The position numbers were made by a program, and so were the translations under genes. Below, in pieces: positions 1-8,200 of a stretch of DNA of 11,943 bases. The first letter of the stretch is position 1. Every line of letters starts with the position of its first letter. Location: assembly GCA_003171295.1 (NCBI GenBank), contig PMYF01000279.1, positions 6,701 to 18,643 of the forward strand. Reading direction: 5' to 3'. Source of the DNA: Acidobacteriota bacterium. Its GTDB lineage: Bacteria; Acidobacteriota; Terriglobia; UBA7540. Under the pieces are notes generated by a model, which saw nothing but the letters and a program-made list of their open reading frames with translations, was not told where the DNA came from and made no database searches.

Positions 1-332
1 TGGCAAATCGTCAGGGTGGTCCTCCCGAGGGCAGCATGCATCACACCCATGCTGCCGGCACCCACGACGCTGGCGAGAAAGTCACTCAAGCTATAACACT
101 CCGCTGCCCGGCATAGCGGGCGCTCCGGTCGCGGACTGCCCCGGTCAAAGGAGATTCCGGGTCGGCGCGGTGGACCACGGCGCGGGTCTGGGCTCGGCCG
201 CAGGGCCAGACCGTCGCCTGCGATGCCTCGCCAGCCTGGCCCACAGACTCTCAGGGACCTCCGAACCAGCCCGCCGCACCGGAACCAGGGAACTACGGTC
301 GGGTCGGGCTGCAATCGCCTCCTGGCGCAAAG
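1..332. other. Left-edge region without a supported gene
   Basis: I see no gene that can be defended here. On the plus strand a short open frame enters from the left edge and ends at a TAA near position 96. On the minus strand an open frame could start at a TTG near position 90 (after GGAG) and run off the left edge with hydrophobic residues; either could be the end of a real gene outside the window. A minus-strand frame at 145-330 begins just after the 333-506 gene ends, but it is dominated by Arg, Pro and Ala, which is typical of random frames in GC-rich DNA. A 9-bp-stem hairpin lies at 30-56. Confidence 0.4.
30..56. repeat. Perfect 9-bp inverted repeat (hairpin)
   Basis: GGCAGCATG at 30-38 is matched exactly by CATGCTGCC at 48-56 with a 9-base loop. 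There is no T-run on either side, so it is not a convincing intrinsic terminator. It may be a protein-binding palindrome or chance; both edge open frames run through it. Confidence 0.4.
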
Positions 333-506
333 TCAGCGGGGCGCGGCGGCGTGCCGCTTGTCGGGCTTGCTTGGCGGGGGCAGGTCGAGGTCGGAGGGGG
401 AATCGCCGATGTCCTTCGTGTTCATGTCCATGGGGTTGGGGTTGCCTTCCAGGCTGGCCACGGCCAACTCAAGGGCGAATTCCATTGTCGTTTTAGGGTT
501 GTTCAT
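333..506 (-). CDS. Small acidic hypothetical protein (57 aa)
   Basis: I do not recognise this gene. Starting at the ATG at 504-506 it encodes 57 residues. The N-terminal half looks like one amphipathic helix (MEFALELAVASLEG), followed by a Pro/Asp-rich disordered stretch with SDLDLPPPSKPDK and a basic tail. GGTGGTCGG just upstream can serve as a ribosome binding site; a longer frame to position 542 lacks a comparable site. It lies 53 bases downstream of the larger hypothetical gene on the same strand and could be cotranscribed with it. No signal peptide or membrane segment is visible. Function is unknown, and a non-coding origin remains possible because open frames are frequent in this GC-rich DNA. 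Confidence 0.35.
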   Translation of the reverse strand: MNNPKTTMEFALELAVASLEGNPNPMDMNTKDIGDSPSDLDLPPPSKPDKRHAAAPR

Positions 507-559
507 ATCCGACCACCATTTGTGTTCGGGGGCGCAAAGCACTCAGCCCCGCTCCTGGG

Positions 560-1282
560 CTACAGCACATCGCCATTGCTCGTTGCGGCAATGAGAGCCA
601 CATCCTCGTTCGCCGGGGTTGCCATCACGGTCTCCTCCCCTGGCTCCTTCGTAATTGCAGGGGCTTCGTCGGAAGGCTGCGAAGCGGGACCAGTCGGAGG
701 GGAAGCGATAGCGGAACCCGGCAATCCATCGGCAGCTTGGGGGACCGCATGGAAAATCATCAGCCCTTCCTCCCGCCACTCGTGCGCGACGCCAGAAACC
801 TTCGCGAAGCAGCCGATGAACTCGACGACGGACTCGCCCGTGGTCAGGACCTTCCTGAGAGACGGCCATACGGTCTCGGCCAGCTTCTCGGCGGTCGGCT
901 TTGCCGGCTCGGAAATTGCCCCACTGAGCACATTCTCATCGTGACTGCACAGCGTCTCGGCGTGCCGGGCGACGAGGCGGTCGGCGGTGCTGCGGGGGAT
1001 GCCTCGCTGTCTCAGCCAACCGCGCCACTGCCCGCCTCTTCCGGGACGGGACAATAGGGATTTCATTGCGGCCAGTCTCTCCGCCAGGCTTGCACGGATT
1101 TGGCGCAGTTCCTTTGCGGTCGTCTTATGGTTGGCGCTAAGCCGGACATGGTCCGACCAGAGGTCAGAGATTTCCTGTGTTGGCTGGGTTTCATTTGCGC
1201 CGTCATCAGGTTGGGTCGTGCCGGGCTGGGCCTCGGCCTCCGGGATGATGGTGTTTTCGATGGTTTCAAGCATTGTGCCCAT
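560..1282 (-). CDS. Hypothetical protein with DUF3102-like helical core
   Basis: This encodes 240 residues from the ATG at 1282, which sits 7 bases after GAGG; the ATG at 1297 has no such site. The N-terminus (about 1-40) is acidic and Thr/Pro/Gln-rich. Residues 42-112 form a helical core with RGGQWRGWLRQRGIPRSTAD, which resembles the pattern of DUF3102-type phage and plasmid proteins (a Gly-x-Trp-x-x-Trp-Leu turn, then a helix with Ser/Arg-Thr-Ala). A second helical block at 129-166 contains AEKLAETVWPSLRKVLTTGE. The last 60 residues are Ala/Pro/Glu-rich and probably disordered. No catalytic motif, signal peptide or membrane helix is seen. DNA association is suggested only by the resemblance to DUF3102. 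Similar uncharacterised proteins occur, as I recall, in other acidobacteria. Coding status is likely because the frame is long and has a coherent block structure. Confidence 0.65.
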   Translation of the reverse strand: MGTMLETIENTIIPEAEAQPGTTQPDDGANETQPTQEISDLWSDHVRLSANHKTTAKELRQIRASLAERLAAMKSLLSRPGRGGQWRGWLRQRGIPRSTADRLVARHAETLCSHDENVLSGAISEPAKPTAEKLAETVWPSLRKVLTTGESVVEFIGCFAKVSGVAHEWREEGLMIFHAVPQAADGLPGSAIASPPTGPASQPSDEAPAITKEPGEETVMATPANEDVALIAATSNGDVL

Positions 1283-1586
1283 TTGCGTACCTCGCATTAG
1301 AAGTTGGGAGCGGAAATCCGTGCATCGGAAGTTGCTCCTATAATTGGGGCACGTAGTTGATTATTTTTGCCAGCCCGCGGACAGCAGGTACAGGACGCTG
1401 AGCCGGGTCTCACGCTGACCTGGGATTGGAACGCTGGCTTCAATGATGAATTCCAGGCGTCCGCCATAAAGGCTAAACTAGGGGGAATAGGATTGCCCAT
1501 GGTTCCCGAGATGTCTGGAGGCGGTGGCCTTCAGGTCGTTACAACGGGAGGGCAAGGAGAGAGGCCACGTCGAAGGACGGATTCAA
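1283..1586. other. Divergent intergenic region between hypothetical gene and TPR gene
   Basis: About 300 bases separate two divergent genes, so promoters for both should lie here. A perfect TATAAT is at 1339-1344 on the plus strand, but no good -35 box lies 16-18 bases upstream. An imperfect inverted repeat pairs 1419-1427 with 1449-1457 (8 of 9 bases, 21-base loop). Short open frames on both strands cross the region, but none has a credible start plus a recognisable protein pattern. Confidence 0.4.
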
Positions 1587-2732
1587 ATGCCAAGCGTAAA
1601 ATCCGGGTGGACGCAAATTGGCTTGTTTCTGGGGAGTTTGGTTCTGCTGTCGACGCCCGGCCTCGACCAGGCCCCGCCGTCAGCCAGCCCCCCGGCAAAG
1701 TCACTAAAGCTGCGCTTCGAGACGGCCCTTTCCGACTACCACGCCAAGAAATTTGACGCTGCCCGGAATGAGCTCGAGACGCTCGCCCGGGAGTTTCCCG
1801 CCAGCTTCGATGTCACCGAGCTTCTCGGGCTTGTTTACTCCGCCCAGGGCAAGTATTCCCAGGCGCTTGCACCGCTGGAAGAGGCGGTCGGACTGAAGCC
1901 TGACTCCGCATCGGCCCACGTGAATTTCGCGACGGCTCTCGCCGAGTGTGGGAAGACTTCCCTCGCCGGCGAGGAATTCCGGAAAGCGGCGGTCCTTGAC
2001 CCCTCTGAAGAGAACCTCAATGCGTGGGGGAGCGAATTGTTGCAGCGCTTCCAGGCGGTCCCGGCGAGCGAAGTCTTCCAGCGCGGGACCAAGCAATACC
2101 CTCGTTCGGCCAGGATGTGGGTGGGGTTGGGTATCGCGCTCTACGCGCGCAACCAGTACGCGGCCGCTGTTCAGACCCTCTTGCGAGCCACGGACCTCCG
2201 TCCCGAGGACCATCGTCCTTACTTTTTCCTGGCCAACGCTTACCTTCTGGCTCCGAGCGTTTCGCCGGGCGCAGGCAGCAAGGTCATCGCACGTATGGGC
2301 CGCCTGATGAAACTGCATCCCCGCAATCCTCAAGCTGTTTTTTATTATGCTCGCTGCCTTTGGAAGGAAGATCGCGAGCGCGGCAAGCAGGAAGACTTGC
2401 GGCAAATAGAGTCATTGCTGAAGCGGTCGGCTGAACTGGATCCCACCTTTCCCGGAGTCCATCTTCACCTGGGTATTCTTTACCAGAGCGAAGGCAGAAA
2501 CGATGAGGCTATCCAGACGCTCCAAAAGGCCATCAAACTGAATCCAAACTTAGCGGTCGCCCACTATCGGCTCGCGCAAGTGTACGTACAAGCGCACGAA
2601 AAAGCTCTCGCCGATCAAGAGTTCCAAACCTACGAGCGGCTGCACTCTCAGACGACCCCACAGGACGAGCAAGAAGGAACGGAGATCGGGCGATTCCTGT
2701 CCTCAATGAAGACACCCGAGTCCAAGCCGTAG
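1587..2732 (+). CDS. Exported TPR-repeat protein
   Basis: This encodes 381 residues from the ATG at 1587, which follows GAAGGA by 9 bases and gives a proper signal sequence: basic start, hydrophobic IGLFLGSLVLLS at 11-22, then a Pro/Ser-rich linker. A GTG start at 1524 is open but would bury the signal peptide. Tetratricopeptide repeats occupy most of the rest: about 41-74, 75-107 (GLVYSAQGKYSQALAPLEEA), 108-141, 175-207, a degenerate stretch at 210-285, then 287-321 (LGILYQSEGRNDEAIQTLQK) and 322-355. TPR arrays bind protein partners; this one should act in the periplasm or attached to the inner membrane by an uncleaved signal anchor. No enzymatic domain is present and the partner cannot be inferred. 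It converges with the GH3 gene, 33 bases between stops, so no operon link is implied. Confidence 0.88.
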   Translation: MPSVKSGWTQIGLFLGSLVLLSTPGLDQAPPSASPPAKSLKLRFETALSDYHAKKFDAARNELETLAREFPASFDVTELLGLVYSAQGKYSQALAPLEEAVGLKPDSASAHVNFATALAECGKTSLAGEEFRKAAVLDPSEENLNAWGSELLQRFQAVPASEVFQRGTKQYPRSARMWVGLGIALYARNQYAAAVQTLLRATDLRPEDHRPYFFLANAYLLAPSVSPGAGSKVIARMGRLMKLHPRNPQAVFYYARCLWKEDRERGKQEDLRQIESLLKRSAELDPTFPGVHLHLGILYQSEGRNDEAIQTLQKAIKLNPNLAVAHYRLAQVYVQAHEKALADQEFQTYERLHSQTTPQDEQEGTEIGRFLSSMKTPESKP

Positions 2733-2765
2733 TCGGAAGACACCTTTTTCATCAAGGGAGGCGAC

Positions 2766-5135
2766 TCATGGCCTGCTGTCGAGACCCACGACTTTCCGCG
2801 TCCCTTTGACTTCCAGCGCCCCCTGGAGCGCGATGTTGGCCGAAGACTTTCCAATCATAACGTCGAACGTACCCGGCACCACCACCCAACGCATGTCTTG
2901 GTCGAGCAACATCAAGTCCTCGGAGGTCAGCGTAAACCTCACAGTCTTCTTTTCGCCCGGGTTTAGCGCGACCCTCTGGAAGCCGCGAAGTTGCTTGAGG
3001 GGAGTTGATACCGGAGCGAAGCGTTCGTGGAGGTAGAGCTGGGCGGTTTCAGTGCCGGCGCGCCGGCCGGCGTTCTCCACATCAACGCTGACGCGCGCGT
3101 CTCCCCCTGCGCCGATCTCGGGCGGGTCAATGCGCAGGTTGCTGTACCGAAACTCCGTGTAGCTCAGCCCGTAGCCAAAAGGATAGAGTGGTGCGCCAGG
3201 CATATCCACGTAGCCCTCCTCGTGTGTCCATCCGCGATTGATCCAGTACGCCTTGGAGGGCTTATAGTTGTAATAGGCCGGCAACTGGCCCACGCTGCGC
3301 GGAATGCTGATCGCCAAGCGGCCGCTCGGATTGTAATCGCCAAACAGAACGTCAGCCACCGCATCGCCCCCGCGCTCCCCGGGGTTCCAGACCTCCAGGA
3401 TGGCAGGAACCTGCTCCGCCTCCCAGCGGATTGAGAGCGGCCGCCCGTTGATGAGCACCAGAACGGTAGGCGTGCGCGTGGCCACGACGGCCTTGACAAG
3501 GTCTTCCTGGAAGCCCGTCAAATCCAGGGTGGCGATGTCCCGGCCCTCGCCATCCGATCCCCCATCGTCGGAGTACCTTGTATTCTCCCCAACCACAACC
3601 ACCGCCACATCAGCGTCTTTAGCCGCGTCAATCGCCTTCTGGAAAGCGCTCTTGTCCGTGCCAAACACCTCGCATCCCTTGAAGAAGGCGACGCGCGTGG
3701 ACGGCGAGGTCTTGCCCTTAATGCCCTCCAGAACCGTCACAACATGTTGGAGAACTTTCTGAGGGGAGTAATCTCCGAGTTGGTTGTTGGCGTTGTCAGC
3801 ATTGGGCCCGATGACGGCTATGGACTTGAGCGTTTTTTTCAAAGGCAGAAGGTTGTGGTCGTTTTTCAGAAGAACCATGCCTTCGCGGGCAGTTTGGAGC
3901 GCTAAATCTTGATGCTCTTTCGAGTGCACAATCTTCACGGCTTGTTCCGGATCAACATAGGGGTGCTCGAACAATCCGAGCCGGAACTTCTGTTCGAGAA
4001 CACGGCGCAAAGCACGGTCAACGAGCTCCATGGGGACTCGCCCTTCTTGGACGTTTTCAACCAGAGGTCCCATATAGGCAGGCTCATAGGTAATGTCCAA
4101 ATCGACGCCGGCGCGCAGGGCGAGCGCCCCGGCTTCTTTTTGCGTCGGGACGATGCCCTCGTAGATCAACGTGTCAAAGCCGTCGCCTTCGCTCATGACT
4201 ATGCCTTTGAAGCCGAGCTCATCCCGCAAAACTCTGTTCATCCACTTCTCTGAGCCGTGTGCCGGCACATCCTCAACTTCGGGATAACCCGCCATGACGC
4301 CCAAAGCGCCGGCCTTGAATGCCGCACTCCACGGTGGAAGGACGATCTCGCGGAGATAGCGTTCGGATAACTCGATGGCGCCGCGCTCAAGGCCGCTCAC
4401 AGGCTCACTCTGAGTGGGAAAATCCGTCATCAGGGCAATCACCTTGTCCGGAGCGTTGAGGTCGGTGCCTTGAGCACCTTGTGTAATGCTCTCGGCGATT
4501 CGGGAGCACAGGTAGGGGTCTTCGGTATAACCCTCTTCGTTCCGCCCCATTCTCGGGTCGCGATCCAACTCCAGCACCAGCGTGGACAGAACGTGGATTC
4601 CCACGGCCCTCGCCTCCCGGGCGGCAGCCGCGTAAATCGCCTTGACCAAGTCCATGTCAAAGGTGCTGCCAATGGCGAGCCCTTCCGGGAAAACGGTCGC
4701 GCCCGGATACATCGCGCCGTGCGTGCCTTCTTCGTCCTCGAGCAGCGGAATCTTTAGCCGCGTCTGGGTGAGCGCGATCTTCTGAAGCTCGTTAAAGAAG
4801 TCAGCTTGCTGCCGGGGACCTTCGTGGAGAATGGTGTCGGCGAGTGCGAAGAACCCACAACCCGGGCCTATCTCCTGAGTGTAAGTCCCGGCCGCGAATC
4901 TCTTGCAGGCCTCCATCTTTGCGGGGATGGTTTTCCCGAGCTCGTCAACATACACGCAGGGCAAGTTGAGCTGGCCGATCTTCTCCTTGAGCGTCATGCG
5001 GCTCATGAGATCGTCCACGCGCCGCTCGATGGGTTGTGTGGGATCAAGATATGCAGGGGTGGAAGACTGAGCGTACACGGAGGAAGCGCTGCTAATCAGC
5101 AGCCCCAGAGCAAGAAACGGGGTTTTCAGACTCAT
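2766..5135 (-). CDS. Secreted GH3 glycoside hydrolase, altered active site
   Basis: This encodes 789 residues, normal for a three-domain glycoside hydrolase family 3 enzyme of the BglX type. Residues 1-22 form a signal peptide ending VYA-Q, so the protein is periplasmic or secreted. The N-terminal TIM barrel runs about 25-390 with EDEEGTHG (133-140), RDPRMGRNEE (192-201) and LSERYLREIVLPPW (256-269). The alpha/beta sandwich follows at about 405-625 with LLKNDHNLLPL and GEGRD (529-533), where Glu530 is a candidate acid/base. A C-terminal fibronectin III-like domain spans about 670-765. In family members known to be active, a Lys-His pair precedes the Phe of the KHF motif; here it is Thr237-Asp238. 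The nucleophile Asp of the GFxGxVxSD motif aligns with Glu316 (GIVMSEGDGF). Sugar specificity cannot be read off, and the enzyme may be divergent or inactive. It lies 127 bases downstream of the Oar-like receptor on the same strand. A weak SD, AAAGG, sits 8 bases before the ATG. Confidence 0.93.
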   Translation of the reverse strand: MSLKTPFLALGLLISSASSVYAQSSTPAYLDPTQPIERRVDDLMSRMTLKEKIGQLNLPCVYVDELGKTIPAKMEACKRFAAGTYTQEIGPGCGFFALADTILHEGPRQQADFFNELQKIALTQTRLKIPLLEDEEGTHGAMYPGATVFPEGLAIGSTFDMDLVKAIYAAAAREARAVGIHVLSTLVLELDRDPRMGRNEEGYTEDPYLCSRIAESITQGAQGTDLNAPDKVIALMTDFPTQSEPVSGLERGAIELSERYLREIVLPPWSAAFKAGALGVMAGYPEVEDVPAHGSEKWMNRVLRDELGFKGIVMSEGDGFDTLIYEGIVPTQKEAGALALRAGVDLDITYEPAYMGPLVENVQEGRVPMELVDRALRRVLEQKFRLGLFEHPYVDPEQAVKIVHSKEHQDLALQTAREGMVLLKNDHNLLPLKKTLKSIAVIGPNADNANNQLGDYSPQKVLQHVVTVLEGIKGKTSPSTRVAFFKGCEVFGTDKSAFQKAIDAAKDADVAVVVVGENTRYSDDGGSDGEGRDIATLDLTGFQEDLVKAVVATRTPTVLVLINGRPLSIRWEAEQVPAILEVWNPGERGGDAVADVLFGDYNPSGRLAISIPRSVGQLPAYYNYKPSKAYWINRGWTHEEGYVDMPGAPLYPFGYGLSYTEFRYSNLRIDPPEIGAGGDARVSVDVENAGRRAGTETAQLYLHERFAPVSTPLKQLRGFQRVALNPGEKKTVRFTLTSEDLMLLDQDMRWVVVPGTFDVMIGKSSANIALQGALEVKGTRKVVGLDSRP

Positions 5136-5157
5136 TCGCGAAGCCTTTTGGAGGATT

Positions 5158-5182
5158 TCCCTCCCGCCAACGGCGGGAGGGA
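5158..5182. repeat. 11-bp-stem palindrome between receptor and GH3 genes
   Basis: TCCCTCCCGCC at 5158-5168 pairs perfectly with GGCGGGAGGGA at 5172-5182 around a 3-base loop. It lies 23 bases upstream of the GH3 start, inside its expected leader. No T-tract follows on the minus strand, so it is a poor intrinsic terminator. It could be an mRNA stability or attenuation hairpin separating receptor from hydrolase expression, a REP-like dispersed element, or an operator. Confidence 0.6.
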
Positions 5183-5224
5183 TGAAGAGCTATTGGGTAG
5201 GCGTGCCGCATGATCAGCCCCTTG

Positions 5225-5247
5225 CTCCCCATAAGTCAGGAGGGGAG
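5225..5247 (-). terminator. Weak hairpin after the receptor stop
   Basis: On the plus strand CTCCCC at 5225-5230 pairs with GGGGAG at 5242-5247 (6-bp stem, 11-base loop), starting 16 bases beyond the receptor stop codon on the minus strand. There is no T-run after it, so terminator activity is doubtful. Together with the palindrome at 5158-5182 it could still dampen read-through into the GH3 gene. Confidence 0.25.
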
Positions 5248-5262
5248 TCAAACAAGGCCGTC

Positions 5263-8200
5263 TCAGAAGTATAGCTTTAGCGCCACCTGGCCGACGCGCT
5301 CACCGCCGGCGCCGGTGACGAATCCGAATACCGAATCGTTGATGTTGCCGTCCGGGTTCCCGAATTGCGCGTGGTTGAAGACGCTGAAGAACTCGGCCCG
5401 GAACTCGAGCTTCTTCGATTCGGTTAACTTGAGGTCTTTTAGAATTCCGAGGTCCCAGTTATTGAGTCCCGGCCCGTGGAAAAAGCGCCGGTTGGCGGTC
5501 CCGAGCTGCCCGACGATTCTGTTGGAGCACCCCGGTCCGCTCGACCCGGTCGGCCCGGAACCGGGGGGGCAGCCTTCAAGATAGAATAGCGACGCAGCGT
5601 TGCTGAGGTAGGGATTCGTCAACGAGTTCAAGTCCTGTTTTCGCGGGTCAATTCTTCCAATGTGGCCTGGCATGAAATTAGGCGTGTCCACGTCGCTACC
5701 CGTCGGACCTGTGGCGCCGGTTCCAAGGGCCGATTGGTCATCCTGTTCCGTGATGAATACCGGGAACCCAGTGGTGAATCGCGTGATGCCCGTCAAGACC
5801 CATCCTCGCGTGGCGCGATTGGCGTGAAGGAATTTATCGAACGGCAGTTCGTAGGCGAAACTCGCCACAAAGTTATGGGTCAAGTCGAAAGCGGAGAGTG
5901 CTCTGCCCAGCTTGGGGTTGACGGGGTTAATTATTTCGACGCCTCCCGATCCCGAGCCGGGGCCCCAACTGGAGGCATTGTCCATCGCTTTGCTGTACGT
6001 ATAGCCGATCAGGAACGTCGCCCGTCCGCTCGTGTGGCGCAAACTCGCCTCCAGTGCGTTGTAGTTGGAATTCGCCATGGTTGAAAACAATCCATTGCTC
6101 GCGAAGTTCGGCCCAAAGGGCCCACGCGTGCTGTTGATGCAAGGTGGCCCAGGCGCCGGACAGACCCCTGGAATGTTGGTCCCTCCCGTAACGGGATAGA
6201 AGACAGCGTTCTCCTCGCCGGGACCGCAAAGCGCCGTACCAGCCAGCACTTCGCTGGTTTGGCTGAGACTCGCACAGAGCGCAGGGTTGCCGGGATTGGC
6301 CTCCTGGTCTGCCAGCAGGTGATGAGCTTGAGTTCCAACATAGCTCAGGCTGAAGAGGGTGTCTGGGGTGATCTGCCGTTCGAAAGAGAACATGTAATGC
6401 TCGGCATAGGGGACCCGGTTGGTATGGTCGAAACCCGGGGAGCTTCCGATGGGCAAAAGCGCTGACCAGTCGATATTGTTATCGGGATGCGAAGGGGAGA
6501 CATTCAGCGGAGGAACTGGTGCGGGAAACGGCTGAGGATGGAGAGACCCGTCAGGGAGACCGAGAAACGGGTTCGCGAAAGAACTCTCCTCGGGGTTCAC
6601 GTAGAAGTATCCGAAGGGGGCATCGCCGACCGCATTGAAGCTGGTTGCATCCTCAAACGCGGTGTAGAAGATCCCGTAACTAGCCCGGAAACTGGACTTG
6701 CCAGGTCCGCCGAAGAGCCGCCGGGAGATCCCTCCTTCTCCCTTTGGCGAATAGGCGAGCCCGATTCTCGGCCCGAAATTCTTGTAGCGGATCGGGGAAA
6801 CCGTGTGAGGCACGGTAGGATCGGTGGGAATGACCCAGCCGGTCGGGGCGCCAGGGAAAGCCAGGGATTGAACGCCGTAAACCATGGTTTCGAGTTCATT
6901 ATGGGTCTCGTACCACGGCGTGCTTACGTCCCAGCGCAGCCCGTAGTTCAATGTCAGGTTGGGGCGGGCACGCCAACTGTCCTGGGCGAACAAGGAGTAA
7001 TAATGGGAGCGCGTATATTCCGGAAGCTGTTCGCCCTGGTCGTAGCTGCCTCCGGAGATCACCCCCAACAAAAAGTCAGCAGTGTCCGAGCCGGTCTCCG
7101 TTCCGGAGAAGCCCCAGACCCCGTTGGCTCCCGAGTGGTCATACAGATTGATTTGGGCGGTGTGGAACTCGCCGCCAAACTTCGTGGTATGCGTGCCATA
7201 AACTTTGGTGAAGTTGTCTATTAACTGGTACGTGTTGTTGACCTGTTTCTCGGACCAGGGGTACACGCCGAGTCCCCACTCGTTGGTCCCGACACTGGGG
7301 ACGCCCTGCTGGCTGGCAGCCACCGGATAGACACCCGTGATCCCGAACGAGCTCAGGCTAGTACCTATTCCGCCTTGGGGTTCACCTGTCCAAAAGGCGT
7401 AACGGGTGAAGTTCAGGCGTAGTTCATTGACCCCCGTAGGTCCGAAGGACTTTGTATCGCTGAGGTTGAATTGTTGGGCCCGTCCCGGGACCACGTCGGC
7501 AAACCCCGGCAGATTCCCATTCGGATAGGGATTCACCGCGGTGAAATCGTCGAAGAAGTAATAGCCGGAGAGCATGCCCAAGCGCGTGTTGGCGTCGGTC
7601 CGATAGCTCCATTTGTCATCGCGTATGGTCCCTTTGAAAGCTGAGGACGCATAGAATGGCCCGATGTTGGCCGGAGGAACGTATTTCAGCACTGCGGTCG
7701 CCGGAGCTGCAATGGCAGACTGAGGAATCACGGCATTGGGGAACACGCACTGCGAGGACGTCGTGCACCCGGTTGTGTAGTAGGGCTCACCGACGGTCAC
7801 GGTGCCCGCCGGGTAACCAAGCTCGGTGTCGAGCATGTTTGCCAAGTACGGGCCGGAGACCGTTCCAGTCATCGAGCCGCTGAGGTCGGTCAAGTTGCCC
7901 GCCCGATCGGCGGCCGAGGGAACCAGGACCAAGGTGGGCTGGCCCTGCACCTGCCGCGTTCCTTGATAGTCACCAAAAAAGAAAACCTTGTTGTGGATGA
8001 TGGGCCCACCGATAGTCCCACCGAACTGGTTGCGATGGAGAGCGGCGATCGCTGATCCCGGGATTTCCGCCCCCGTGATGGGGTCGGTCTGGTTATAGGA
8101 GTAAAAGTTGCGGGCATCCATTTTGTTGTTGCGGAGAAACTCGAAGAGGTCGCCATGGAAGCGGTTCGTGCCCGACTTCGTGACCACGTTGACCAGCCCG

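Noticed and set aside
351..944. 197-codon plus-strand open frame
   Set aside because: It is antisense to the DUF3102-like gene and to the small acidic ORF; it has no recognisable pattern and no good start signal.
1297..1500. 67-codon minus-strand frame with several Cys near its C-terminal half
   Set aside because: It lies in the divergent promoter region, has no SD-supported start, and its composition fits chance translation of intergenic DNA. It may overlap a dispersed repeat, which I cannot test.
1704..2405. 233-codon minus-strand frame
   Set aside because: It is the shadow of the TPR gene, with a typical Arg/Leu/Gly-rich antisense composition.
2733..2765. Bidirectional terminator between the convergent TPR and GH3 genes
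   Set aside because: The 33-base gap has a short T-run but no stem that would make an intrinsic terminator.
6487..7224. 245-codon plus-strand frame
   Set aside because: It is antisense to the beta-barrel region of the receptor and shows no protein family pattern.
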